The notes under the pieces are model-generated. The model did not search any database and was not told the DNA's origin. It saw only the letters and a program-made list of their open reading frames with translations. Made by a program: the position numbers and the translations under genes. From the NCBI GenBank assembly GCA_044229235.1, contig JBGATH010000021.1, positions 10,823-74,822 on the forward strand: a DNA stretch of 64,000 bases, in the 5' to 3' direction. Position 1 is the stretch's first letter. The number at the start of each line of letters is the position of its first letter. This DNA comes from UKL13-2 sp044229235. GTDB lineage: Bacteria; Pseudomonadota; Gammaproteobacteria; Burkholderiales; Usitatibacteraceae. Positions 42,505 through 50,773 of this stretch are shown here, in pieces.

Positions 42505-42523
42505 TTGGCACCGGAATTGCATT
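42505..42523 (+). promoter_or_regulatory. Sigma-54 promoter of the nas operon
   Basis: TTGGCACCGGAATTGCATT matches TGGCAC-N5-TTGCW, with GG and GC ten bases apart. Transcription would start near 42532, just before the first leader hairpin. Confidence 0.88.
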
Positions 42524-42536
42524 GGTAAGGTTATAC

Positions 42537-42556
42537 GTGCATCAACGCTGATGCAC
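42537..42556 (+). promoter_or_regulatory. ANTAR leader hairpin P1
   Basis: GTGCATC / GATGCAC stem closing the hexaloop AACGCT, with A at position 1 and G at position 4 as ANTAR proteins require. Confidence 0.85.
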
Positions 42557-42558
42557 CA

Positions 42559-42574
42559 TGGACAACGGCGTCCA
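42559..42574 (+). promoter_or_regulatory. ANTAR leader hairpin P2
   Basis: TGGAC / GTCCA stem closing the hexaloop AACGGC, again A1 and G4, two bases after P1. Its 3' arm is also the 5' arm of the downstream terminator, so P2 and the terminator exclude each other. Confidence 0.85.
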
Positions 42575-42652
42575 GTCAGGAAAGTTTGTTCGCGTGCGCA
42601 ACCCGCTTCGTTGCGCGCATCGAGCAGGCCTTCCCGGCTGGACGCTTTTTTT
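42568..42652 (+). terminator. Leader terminator controlled by P2
   Basis: GCGTCCAG (42568-42575) pairs with CTGGACGC (42638-42645), followed by seven Ts (42646-42652). The enclosed segment has its own hairpin, GCGCAAC/GTTGCGC (42596-42616). This would stop transcription before nasF unless P2 is stabilised by NasT. Confidence 0.82.
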
Positions 42653-42694
42653 CTGGAACACGACTGTGCATTCAACCATCCAGGGAGCGCTGCA

Positions 42695-43993
42695 ATGGCT
42701 GACATCAAGCAAGGCATCACTGAAGACAACACAAGTATCGCCACGGAAGCTGCTGACGCCAGGCGGCGCAACTTCATCCGTGCCTCCGGCAGCCTGCTGG
42801 GCGGCGCGGCGCTGATGGCCATCGTTCCCCCCGGCGTGCGCTCTGCGGCATGGGCCGCCGGCTCGGATGCGCCGGAGAAAAAGGAAGTGAAGATCGGCTT
42901 CATTCCCCTCACCGACTGCGCCTCGGTGGTGATCGCCTCGGTCATGAAGTTCGACGAGAAATACGGCATCAAGATCGTTCCCTCCAAGGAAGCCTCGTGG
43001 GCCAGTGTGCGCGACAAGCTGGTCAACGGTGAACTCGATGCGGCGCATGTCTTGTATGGCCTGATTTACGGCGTGCAGATGGGCATCGGCGGGCCGAAGA
43101 AGGACATGGCGGTGCTGATGAACCTGAATCACAATGGCCAGGCCATCACCCTGGCCAAGAAGTTTGCCGACGGCGGCGCCAAGGATGGCCCCGGCCTCAA
43201 GGCCTTCATCGACAAGAACAAGGCCGAGTACACATTCGCGCAGACTTTCCCGACCGGCACCCATGCCATGTGGCTGTATTACTGGCTGGCCACCTACGGC
43301 ATCGATCCCTTCAAGGATGTGAAGACCATCGTCGTGCCGCCACCGCAGATGGTGGCCAACATGCGCGTGGGCAACATGGACGGATTCTGCGTCGGCGAGC
43401 CGTGGAACAACCGTGCCATCTACGACAAGATCGGCTTCACCGCCGAGACCACGCAGGGAATCTGGAAGGACCATCCGGAAAAGACCCTGGGCACCACGGC
43501 CGACTTCATCAAGCAGAACCCCAACACCGCGCGCGCCATGACCGCCGCCATCCTCGACGCCAGCAAGTTCATCGACGTCATGACCAACCGCAAGAAAGTG
43601 GCCGAGATCATCGCCGACAAGTCCTACGTGAATTGCCCGGTGGATGTGATCGACCAGCGGCTGGCGGGCGACTATGACAACGGCGTGGGCAAGAAGTGGA
43701 AGGACCCCGACTACATGAAGTTCTACAACGAAGGCGCGGTGAACTACCCGTACCTGTCGGATGGCATGTGGTTCCTCACCCAGCACAAGCGCTGGGGCCT
43801 GCTGAAGGACGACCCGGATTACCTCGCGGTGGCAAAGCAGGTCAACCAGATCGAGATCTACAAGCAGGCCGCCGCCGCTGCAAAGGTGCCGCTGCCAAAG
43901 AGTGAAATGCGCACCTCGAAACTCATCGACGGCACGGTGTGGGACGGCAAGGATCCGAAGAAATACGCGGCCTCATTCAAGATCAAGGCCTGA
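42695..43993 (+). CDS. nasF: Nitrate/nitrite ABC transporter substrate-binding protein
   Basis: 432 residues, CmpA/NrtA/NasF family. A twin-arginine signal (ADARRRNFIRASGSLLGG) implies folded export by Tat. The mature protein starts KKEVKIGFIPLTDCASVVIA and contains HAMWLYYWLATYGIDP and MDGFCVGEPWNNRAI, typical of nitrate-binding NrtA. GGGAG lies seven bases before ATG 42695; the frame upstream runs through the leader hairpins. First gene after the ANTAR leader. Confidence 0.95.
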   Translation: MADIKQGITEDNTSIATEAADARRRNFIRASGSLLGGAALMAIVPPGVRSAAWAAGSDAPEKKEVKIGFIPLTDCASVVIASVMKFDEKYGIKIVPSKEASWASVRDKLVNGELDAAHVLYGLIYGVQMGIGGPKKDMAVLMNLNHNGQAITLAKKFADGGAKDGPGLKAFIDKNKAEYTFAQTFPTGTHAMWLYYWLATYGIDPFKDVKTIVVPPPQMVANMRVGNMDGFCVGEPWNNRAIYDKIGFTAETTQGIWKDHPEKTLGTTADFIKQNPNTARAMTAAILDASKFIDVMTNRKKVAEIIADKSYVNCPVDVIDQRLAGDYDNGVGKKWKDPDYMKFYNEGAVNYPYLSDGMWFLTQHKRWGLLKDDPDYLAVAKQVNQIEIYKQAAAAAKVPLPKSEMRTSKLIDGTVWDGKDPKKYAASFKIKA

Positions 43994-43995
43994 CC

Positions 43996-44886
43996 ATGAG
44001 CGCAGCCGCAAATGAACTCATCGTCGATCCGGGCCCGGTGGTCGGCGCACCAAAAAGCGAGGCAGCCAAGCTCGTTGTCGTCCCGAAAACCCGTGCCAGC
44101 ATGAAGCCCGCCATCATGAAATGGACCATGCTGGTCCTGCCTCCGGTGATGGGCGTCCTCATGTTCATCGGCCTGTGGTCGATCGTTGCCGCTTCCAGCA
44201 GCAACCTGCCGGGTCCCGCCAAGACCTGGGCCTCGGCCGTGCAGGTGTTCAGCGATCCGTTCTACCAGAAGGGACCGAACGACCAGGGCATCGGCTGGAA
44301 TATTTTGAGTTCATTGAAGCGTGTCGGCATCGGCTTCGGCATGGCGGCGCTGGTTGGTATCCCGCTCGGCTTCCTGATCGGCCGCGTGGCCTTCATCAAC
44401 GGTATGGTCTCGCCCATCATCAGCCTGCTGCGCCCCGTGTCGCCGCTGGCCTGGTTGCCGATCGGCCTGCTGGTATTCAAGGCTGCCAACCCGGCGGCCA
44501 TCTGGGTGATCTTCATCTCTGCCATCTGGCCGCTGATCATCAACACCGCCGTCGGCGTCTCGCGCGTGCCGCAGGATTACCTCAATGTGGCCAAGGTGCT
44601 GGACCTGTCGCCGTGGAAAGTCATCAGCAAGATCCTGCTACCCGCCACCTTGCCCTACATCCTCACCGGCATCCGCCTGTCCATCGGTGTGGCCTGGCTG
44701 GTCATCGTCGCGGCCGAAATGCTCACTGGCGGCGTTGGCCTGGGATTCTGGGTGTGGGACGAGTGGAACAACCTCAACGTCGAGCACATCATCATTGCGA
44801 TTTTCATCGTCGGCATCGTCGGCCTGTTGCTGGAACAACTGCTGGTGTTTGTCGCGAAGAAGTTCAGTTATGAGTACCAAGCGTGA
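43996..44886 (+). CDS. nasE: Nitrate ABC transporter permease
   Basis: 296 residues, NrtB/NasE family. A membrane helix near residue 45-65 and four to five more follow a hydrophilic N-terminus; the permease loop is PQDYLNVAKVLDLSPWKVISKILLPA (about 192-217), and the C-terminus has GLGFWVWDEWNN, characteristic of NrtB. It begins two bases after the nasF stop. A palindromic repeat separates it from the ATPase gene. Confidence 0.95.
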   Translation: MSAAANELIVDPGPVVGAPKSEAAKLVVVPKTRASMKPAIMKWTMLVLPPVMGVLMFIGLWSIVAASSSNLPGPAKTWASAVQVFSDPFYQKGPNDQGIGWNILSSLKRVGIGFGMAALVGIPLGFLIGRVAFINGMVSPIISLLRPVSPLAWLPIGLLVFKAANPAAIWVIFISAIWPLIINTAVGVSRVPQDYLNVAKVLDLSPWKVISKILLPATLPYILTGIRLSIGVAWLVIVAAEMLTGGVGLGFWVWDEWNNLNVEHIIIAIFIVGIVGLLLEQLLVFVAKKFSYEYQA

Positions 44887-44889
44887 AGT

Positions 44890-44970
44890 TGTCGTCCCCG
44901 CGAATGCGGGGACCTCTGACTATTCTCTAGACCAGGAAATCCAGAGTTCCCCGCCTTCGCGGGGACGACA
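44890..44970. repeat. Dispersed palindrome family B
   Basis: TGTCGTCCCCGCGAA (44890-44904) pairs with TTCGCGGGGACGACA (44956-44970), with an inner local hairpin CCCCGCGAATGCGGGG. It lies inside the operon between permease and ATPase, starting three bases after the nasE stop. The type resembles GTCCCCGCG intergenic repeats common in proteobacteria. Confidence 0.88.
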
Positions 44971-44991
44971 GGTAAATCAAAGGAAGCCGGC

Positions 44992-45783
44992 ATGCAAAAA
45001 TTCCTCTCCATCGAAAACGTCGGCATGGAATTCGACACCAAGCGCGGCCGCTTCGAGGCGCTGCGCGATGTGAATCTCAATATCCAGCAGGGCGAATTCG
45101 TCAGCCTCATCGGCCATTCCGGCTGCGGCAAGTCCACGCTGCTCAACATGATCGCGGGCCTGCTCTATCCCACCGCCGGCGTGGTGTTGCTGTCAAACCG
45201 CGAGGTGAAGGGTGCCGGCACCGATCGCGCCGTGGTGTTCCAGAATCACTCGCTGCTTCCCTGGCTGACGTGCTTTGAAAATGTATATCTCTCGGTGGAG
45301 CGCGTGTTCGCCGAAAGCGAATCCAAGGCGCAGTTGAAGGCGCGCACCCACGATGCATTGAAGCTGGTCGGCCTCACCCACGCCGAGCAAAAGCACCCCA
45401 ACGAAATCTCCGGCGGTATGAAGCAGCGCGTCGGCATTGCCCGCGCCATCGCCATGCAGCCGAAAGTTCTTTTGCTCGACGAGCCGTTCGGCGCACTAGA
45501 CGCCTTGACGCGCGCCAAGCTGCAGGATGAACTCATGGGTATCGTCGCGGCCATCAAAAGCACGGTGGTGATGGTGACGCACGATGTGGATGAAGCGGTG
45601 CTGCTGTCGGATCGCATCGTCATGATGACCAACGGCCCGGCCGCTACCATCGGCGATGTTGTCACTGTGCCAATCGAGCGTCCGCGCGACCGCCTGAAAC
45701 TGCTGGCCGATCCCGTCTACCTCGATTGCCGCCGCCAGGTGCTCGAGTTCCTGTACCAGAAGCAATTGCGCGCCGCAGCCTGA
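44992..45783 (+). CDS. nasD: Nitrate ABC transporter ATP-binding protein
   Basis: 263 residues, NrtC/NrtD/NasD type. Walker A GHSGCGKST, Q-loop FQNHSLLPWLTCFENV, signature ISGGMKQRVGIARA, Walker B VLLLDEPFGALD and MVTHDVDEAVLLSDR. It ends within the region where the nitrate reductase frame opens. Completes the nitrate importer with nasF and nasE. Confidence 0.96.
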   Translation: MQKFLSIENVGMEFDTKRGRFEALRDVNLNIQQGEFVSLIGHSGCGKSTLLNMIAGLLYPTAGVVLLSNREVKGAGTDRAVVFQNHSLLPWLTCFENVYLSVERVFAESESKAQLKARTHDALKLVGLTHAEQKHPNEISGGMKQRVGIARAIAMQPKVLLLDEPFGALDALTRAKLQDELMGIVAAIKSTVVMVTHDVDEAVLLSDRIVMMTNGPAATIGDVVTVPIERPRDRLKLLADPVYLDCRRQVLEFLYQKQLRAAA

Positions 45784-45797
45784 CCGTCGACCCCATC

Positions 45798-48521
45798 GTG
45801 GCTGAAACCAAAACCACCTGTCCCTACTGCGGCGTCGGCTGCGGTGTGATCGTCGAGCACGATGCGACAACGATCACGGGCGTGCGTGGCGATCCGGATC
45901 ATCCCGCCAACTTCGGCAAGCTCTGCAGCAAGGGTTCCACGTTGCATCTCACGCTGAACCCGAACGCGCGCATCCGCTTTCCGGAAATGCGCGTCAAGAA
46001 AACGGCCGCGCGCCGGCGCGCAAGCTGGGATGATGCGCTGGAGCACGTCGCCGAAAAATTTGCCCAGACCATTCGCCGGCACGGCCCGGACAGCGTCGCG
46101 TTTTATGTGTCCGGCCAGCTACTGACCGAGGACTACTACGTCTTCAACAAGCTCGCCAAGGGCCTCATCGGCACCAACAACATCGACACCAATTCGCGCC
46201 TGTGCATGAGCTCGGCCGTGGCCGGCTACAAGGCCACACTGGGGGCCGACGCACCGCCCTGCGCGTATGAAGACATCGACCACGCTGACTGCATCTTCAT
46301 CGTCGGCTCGAACGCGGCCTTCGCGCATCCGATCCTGTTTCGCCGCATCGAGGCCGCCAAAGAAAGAAATCCGGCGCTGAAAATCATCGTCGCCGATCCG
46401 CGTCGCACCGACACCGCCGAGCTCGCCGATCTGTTCCTGCCGATCACGCCGGGCAGCGATGTGGCGCTGTTCCATGGCCTGCTGCATTTGCTGCTGGCCG
46501 ATGGCCGCGTTGATCGCGACTTTATTGCCGACCACACTGAAAACTTCGCCACGCTTGAGGCGACGGTTGCCGATTACACACCCGACAAAGTGTCCAGCTG
46601 GTGCGGCGTTCCGGCCGAAAAGCTTCGCGAAGCCGCGTCAATGCTGGGGTTTGCCCCGCGGGTGCTCTCGCTGTATTGCCAGGGCCTCAACCAGAGCGTG
46701 CACGGCACCGACAAGAATGCGGCGCTCATCAACCTGCACCTGGCGATGGGCAAGATCGGCAAGCCGGGCTGTGGTCCGTTCTCGCTCACCGGCCAGCCCA
46801 ATGCCATGGGCGGGCGCGAAGTGGGCGGCATGGCCAACCTGCTGTCCGCACACCGCGATCTCGCCAACCCTGAACATCGCGCCGAGATCGCCGCGCTATG
46901 GGGTGTTGAAAGCGTTCCGGACAAACCGGGCACGACGGCAGTGGAAATGTTCGACGCGGTCGCAAAGGGTGAAATCAAATGCCTGTGGATCGCCTGCACC
47001 AATCCCGCGCAATCGATGCCCGACCAGAACCTGATTCGCGCCGCGCTCGAAACGGCGGAACTGGTGGTGGTGCAGGAATGTTTTGCCGGCGTCGATACCG
47101 TCGCCTATGCCGACGTACTGCTGCCCGCGACAACATGGGGCGAAAAGGACGGCACGGTAACCAATTCCGAGCGGCGCATCTCGCGGGTGCGGCCGGCCGT
47201 CCCCGGTCCCGGCGAAACACGCCACGACTGGCGGATCGTCATCGACTTTGCGCACAAACTGGCGCCCAAGCTCGGCAAGAATCCCGCCGCCCTGTTTCCC
47301 TATCGCAATGTGGAACAAATCTGGAACGAGCACCGCGAATCCACACGCGGCCGCGACCTCGACATCACCGGCATGAGCTATGCACTTCTCGAATCCGCGC
47401 CGCAGCAGTGGCCGATGGCGGAGGGATCGGGCAGCGGCAAGGTACGGCTGTACGCGGACGGCGTGTTCCCGACTGCCAGCGGCCGCGCGCATTTTCACGA
47501 CTGCAGGTTCAAGCCAACGACCGACCTGCCGGGTGACCTGTTTCCATTGCGGCTCACCACCGGACGCCTGCGCGATCAGTGGCACGGCATGTCGCGCACC
47601 GGACTGGCGCCGCAACTGTTCAGCCACGCGCCGGAACCGATGCTGGGGCTGCACGCGAGCGACATGGCCGCACGCGGCCTGGCAGACGGCGATGTGGCGC
47701 GCGTCAACACCCGCCGCGGTACCCTGCATGTACGCGTCAGCACCAGCAGCGAAGTGCAGCCCGGCGTGGCCTACCTGCCGATGCACTGGGGCAGCCAGTT
47801 CATGACCGGCGCCGGCATCAACATTCTCACCACCGGCGCGTTCGATCCGGTGTCGAAGCAGCCGGAACTCAAGCACGCCGCCATCCAGGTGGCGAAGATC
47901 AACGTGGGCTGGCGCCTGATGGCGGCGCGCGTGGTCGATGATGTCCACGCGACCATGCAGCGACTCGTGCCGCTGCTGGCGCGCTTCGATTACGCCAGTC
48001 TCGCTCCCGCTGGTTCGGGCCGGCCCGTGGTGCTGTTGCGCGCCTGGCACGGCGAGGCGCCGCACGAGAGCCTGGTCGCCGAAATCGATGCCATCCTCGG
48101 CATCGATGCCGATGCCTGCGAACTGGTCATCGACGATCCGGCGGCAGGCCACGGCAAGCGGGTGCTGACCGAGGGCGAGGTCATGACCGGTTTCCGGCTC
48201 GCCGGCGAAACGCTGGCGGGCGAATGGATGAAGGAATTCGTCAGCAGCGGCGCCGACATCACCGAGGTATGGCCTTCGCTGCTGGCGCCGCTTGCGCAGC
48301 TGGCCACCGGCGCGGTGTCGCGCGGGCGTATCGTCTGCGCATGCCATGACGTGGCCGAGAGCGCCATCGCCGGCTGTTTGCGCGCTGGTGAATCGTTGGG
48401 CGACGTGCAGGCGAAACTCAAATGCGGCACCGGCTGCGGTTCCTGTGTGCCGGAGTTGCGGCGCATGGCGCGCGACCTGCGAGTCGCAGAAGCGGTGGCC
48501 GATCTGATGGCGGCTGAATGA
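45798..48521 (+). CDS. nasA: Assimilatory nitrate reductase catalytic subunit with C-terminal BFD-like Fe-S domain
   Basis: About 907 residues, cytoplasmic Mo-bis-MGD enzyme reducing nitrate to nitrite. The 4Fe-4S motif is CPYCGVGC...KLCSKG (Cys8, 11, 15, 43). The molybdopterin core includes GTNNIDTNSRLCMSSAVAGYK and GLNQSVHGTDKNAALINLH; the C-terminal dinucleotide-binding domain has LRLTTGRLRDQWHGMSRTG. After about residue 845 comes a BFD-like 2Fe-2S segment (CACHD, CGTGCGSC), as in Klebsiella NasA. GTG 45798 is chosen: the frame continues 24 codons into nasD only from a TTG. No strong ribosome site. Confidence 0.95.
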   Translation: MAETKTTCPYCGVGCGVIVEHDATTITGVRGDPDHPANFGKLCSKGSTLHLTLNPNARIRFPEMRVKKTAARRRASWDDALEHVAEKFAQTIRRHGPDSVAFYVSGQLLTEDYYVFNKLAKGLIGTNNIDTNSRLCMSSAVAGYKATLGADAPPCAYEDIDHADCIFIVGSNAAFAHPILFRRIEAAKERNPALKIIVADPRRTDTAELADLFLPITPGSDVALFHGLLHLLLADGRVDRDFIADHTENFATLEATVADYTPDKVSSWCGVPAEKLREAASMLGFAPRVLSLYCQGLNQSVHGTDKNAALINLHLAMGKIGKPGCGPFSLTGQPNAMGGREVGGMANLLSAHRDLANPEHRAEIAALWGVESVPDKPGTTAVEMFDAVAKGEIKCLWIACTNPAQSMPDQNLIRAALETAELVVVQECFAGVDTVAYADVLLPATTWGEKDGTVTNSERRISRVRPAVPGPGETRHDWRIVIDFAHKLAPKLGKNPAALFPYRNVEQIWNEHRESTRGRDLDITGMSYALLESAPQQWPMAEGSGSGKVRLYADGVFPTASGRAHFHDCRFKPTTDLPGDLFPLRLTTGRLRDQWHGMSRTGLAPQLFSHAPEPMLGLHASDMAARGLADGDVARVNTRRGTLHVRVSTSSEVQPGVAYLPMHWGSQFMTGAGINILTTGAFDPVSKQPELKHAAIQVAKINVGWRLMAARVVDDVHATMQRLVPLLARFDYASLAPAGSGRPVVLLRAWHGEAPHESLVAEIDAILGIDADACELVIDDPAAGHGKRVLTEGEVMTGFRLAGETLAGEWMKEFVSSGADITEVWPSLLAPLAQLATGAVSRGRIVCACHDVAESAIAGCLRAGESLGDVQAKLKCGTGCGSCVPELRRMARDLRVAEAVADLMAAE

Positions 48522-49309
48522 TGACGATGCCAGCCAATCTCGCACCGGGAGCAGTGGGCAAAGTCTGGCTGATCGGCGCGGGCCCGGGCGACGCTGAACT
48601 GCTGACACTGAAGGCAGTGCGGGCACTGGCTGCTGCCGACGTGGTGCTGCTGGATGACCTGGTCAATCGCGAGGTGCTGGTGCACGCGAAACCCGGTGTG
48701 CGCATCATCGAGGTCGGCAAGCGCGGCGGCTGCCAATCCACGCCACAGGCCTTCATCGAAAAACTGATGGTCCGGCTGGCCAGGACCGGCGCGGCGGTGG
48801 CGCGCGTCAAAGGCGGCGACCCGTTCATGTTCGGCCGCGGCGGCGAGGAAATGCTGGCGCTGCGCGACGCCGGCATTGCCGTTGAGGTAATTCCCGGCGT
48901 GACCAGCGGCATGGCCGTGCCCGCTTCGCTGGGCATCCCGGTCACGCATCGCAATTTTTCGCGCGGCGTGACCTTTGTGACCGGCCACTCGGCACTATCG
49001 ACGCCGAATTGGCGTGCGCTGGCGCAGTCCGGCACCACGCTGGTGGTCTACATGGGAATCGCCAGCCTGCCGGCCATCTGCAGTGCGCTGCTCACCGCCG
49101 GCATGGCGGCAGCGATGCCGGCCTGCGCCATCCAGAACGGCACACGTAGCGATGCGCGGCAGGTCATCTCCACGCTCGGCAATCTTGCCGATGATGTCGC
49201 CGCCGCCGGCATCGGCAGCCCGGCAATCATCGTCATCGGCGAAGTGGTTGCGCTGGCCGATGTCACGGCACAGGTCCAAACGTCCATCCTGAAATCGGCG
49301 GCGGCATGA
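48518..49309 (+). CDS. cobA: Uroporphyrinogen-III C-methyltransferase (SUMT)
   Basis: 263 residues, makes precorrin-2 for sirohaem. VWLIGAGPGDAELLTLKAVRAL, DDLVNREVL, VKGGDPFMFGRGGEE, EVIPGVTSG and GIPVTHRNFS are the SUMT motifs; there is no CysG-type dehydrogenase/chelatase domain. It overlaps the nasA stop (ATGA) and supplies sirohaem precursor to the nitrite reductase two genes downstream. A precorrin-2 dehydrogenase is not seen in the window. Confidence 0.96.
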   Translation: MMTMPANLAPGAVGKVWLIGAGPGDAELLTLKAVRALAAADVVLLDDLVNREVLVHAKPGVRIIEVGKRGGCQSTPQAFIEKLMVRLARTGAAVARVKGGDPFMFGRGGEEMLALRDAGIAVEVIPGVTSGMAVPASLGIPVTHRNFSRGVTFVTGHSALSTPNWRALAQSGTTLVVYMGIASLPAICSALLTAGMAAAMPACAIQNGTRSDARQVISTLGNLADDVAAAGIGSPAIIVIGEVVALADVTAQVQTSILKSAAA

Positions 49310-50556
49310 CGCACGCGGACAGCCACGCCACCGGCGGCACCACCACCCGCACCAAGGCCAAACTCATCGTGGTCGGCAGCGGCATGGCGGCCACGCGCAC
49401 CATCGAGCACCTGCTGACCATCGCGCCGGATCGCTACGACATCTCGATCTACGGCGCCGAGCCGCATCCGAATTACAACCGCATCCTGCTCTCGCCGGTG
49501 CTGGCCGGCGAAATGTCGATGCGCGACATCGTGCTCAACGACCGCGCCTGGTACCAGCAGCGCGGCATCGCCCTGCACACCGGTGTGCAGATCGTCGCCA
49601 TCGACCGGATTCACCGTGAAGTGGTCAGCGCGGACGGCACCCGCGAACGCTACGACCGGCTGCTGCTGGCGACCGGCTCAGTGCCATTCAAATTGCCGGT
49701 GCCCGGCTTGGAGCTCGCGGATGTCATTACCTATCGCGATATCGCCGATACCGAAGCCATGATCGATGCCTCGCAATCGAAAGGGCGCGCGGTGGTGATC
49801 GGCGGCGGCCTGCTGGGGCTGGAGGCTGCCAATGGCCTGCGCGCGCGCGGCATGGCGGTCAGCGTGTTGCACGTCATGCCCTGGTTGATGGAGCGGCAGC
49901 TGGACCGGACTGCGGCCGCGCTGCTGCAACAGTCGCTGGAAGCGCGCGGCATCCGCTTCATGCTTGGCGCGCAGACGGCATCCATCACTGGTGAAGGCGG
50001 CAAGGTGTCGTCGGTGGTGCTTGCCTCCGGCGAAACGCTGCCGGCCGATCTGGTGGTGATGGCGGTCGGGATTCGCCCCAATGTCAGTCTCGCGGAAGCG
50101 GCCGGGTTGCGGGTCCATCGCGGCATCGTGGTCGACGACACCATGCAAACCTTCGACCCGCGCATCTACGCCGTGGGCGAGTGTGTGGCGCATCGCGGCG
50201 TGGGCTATGGCCTGGTGGCGCCGCTGTACGAAATGGCCAAGGTTGCGGCGGCACACCTGGCGCATGCCGGCATCACCTACTACGCCGGCTCGGTGGTCTC
50301 GACCAAACTGAAAGTCACCGGCGTGGATCTGTTTTCCGCAGGTGAATTCATGGGCGGCAAGGATTGTGAGGAGGTTGTTCTGCGCGACCGGCGCCGTCAA
50401 ATCTATAAAAAACTGGTCCTGCGAAACAACAAGCTGGTGGGCGGTGTCCTGGTCGGGGACACCGCTCACGCCACGCGCTACCTGGAACTGATCCGCAATG
50501 CGACCGATGTGCGGCCGTTCCGGCATGAACTGATGTTTCTGAAGGAAGCGGCATGA
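49306..50556 (+). CDS. FAD/NAD(P)-dependent reductase, NirB N-terminal-like
   Basis: 416 residues equivalent to the FAD half of NirB. FAD site LIVVGSGMAATRTIEHL, NAD(P) site AVVIGGGLLGLEAANGL, second FAD motif IYAVGECVAHRG, then the C-terminal rubredoxin-reductase-like domain (KLKVTGVDLFSAGEF). It overlaps cobA by four bases. It lacks the sirohaem half of NirB and probably passes electrons from NAD(P)H to NasA through its BFD-like cluster (inference, by analogy with Klebsiella NasC). Confidence 0.92.
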   Translation: MTHADSHATGGTTTRTKAKLIVVGSGMAATRTIEHLLTIAPDRYDISIYGAEPHPNYNRILLSPVLAGEMSMRDIVLNDRAWYQQRGIALHTGVQIVAIDRIHREVVSADGTRERYDRLLLATGSVPFKLPVPGLELADVITYRDIADTEAMIDASQSKGRAVVIGGGLLGLEAANGLRARGMAVSVLHVMPWLMERQLDRTAAALLQQSLEARGIRFMLGAQTASITGEGGKVSSVVLASGETLPADLVVMAVGIRPNVSLAEAAGLRVHRGIVVDDTMQTFDPRIYAVGECVAHRGVGYGLVAPLYEMAKVAAAHLAHAGITYYAGSVVSTKLKVTGVDLFSAGEFMGGKDCEEVVLRDRRRQIYKKLVLRNNKLVGGVLVGDTAHATRYLELIRNATDVRPFRHELMFLKEAA

Positions 50557-50615
50557 GTGCGACTGGTGCTGTGCTTGCAAAAGCCCTTTTGCAGCCATCT
50601 ATCCTTTACGCAACG

Positions 50616-50721
50616 CAAATCCCCCGGTATTGCCTGGTTTGGCGGGCTCGATATGCCGCCCCCTTTAGAAAAGGGGGCAAACGCTTGTGCCCGTTTGAAA
50701 AAGGGCAGTCCCGGGGATTTG
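50616..50721. repeat. Dispersed palindrome family C, copy 1
   Basis: CAAATCCCCCGG (50616-50627) faces CCGGGGATTTG (50711-50721), with an inner hairpin CCCCCTTTAGAAAAGGGGG. It sits in the 217-base gap between two nas operon genes. A second copy is at 59153. Confidence 0.82.
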
Positions 50722-50773
50722 AAGTCGCTGACTTGGCCGATGCCGGCACGACATCATTTGCAGGAATGGTGCG

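Noticed and set aside
46636..46652. CGTCAATGCTGGGGTTT inside nasA, resembling one arm of palindrome family A
   Set aside because: No complementary arm lies nearby and the encoded residues fit the normal enzyme sequence; probably chance similarity.
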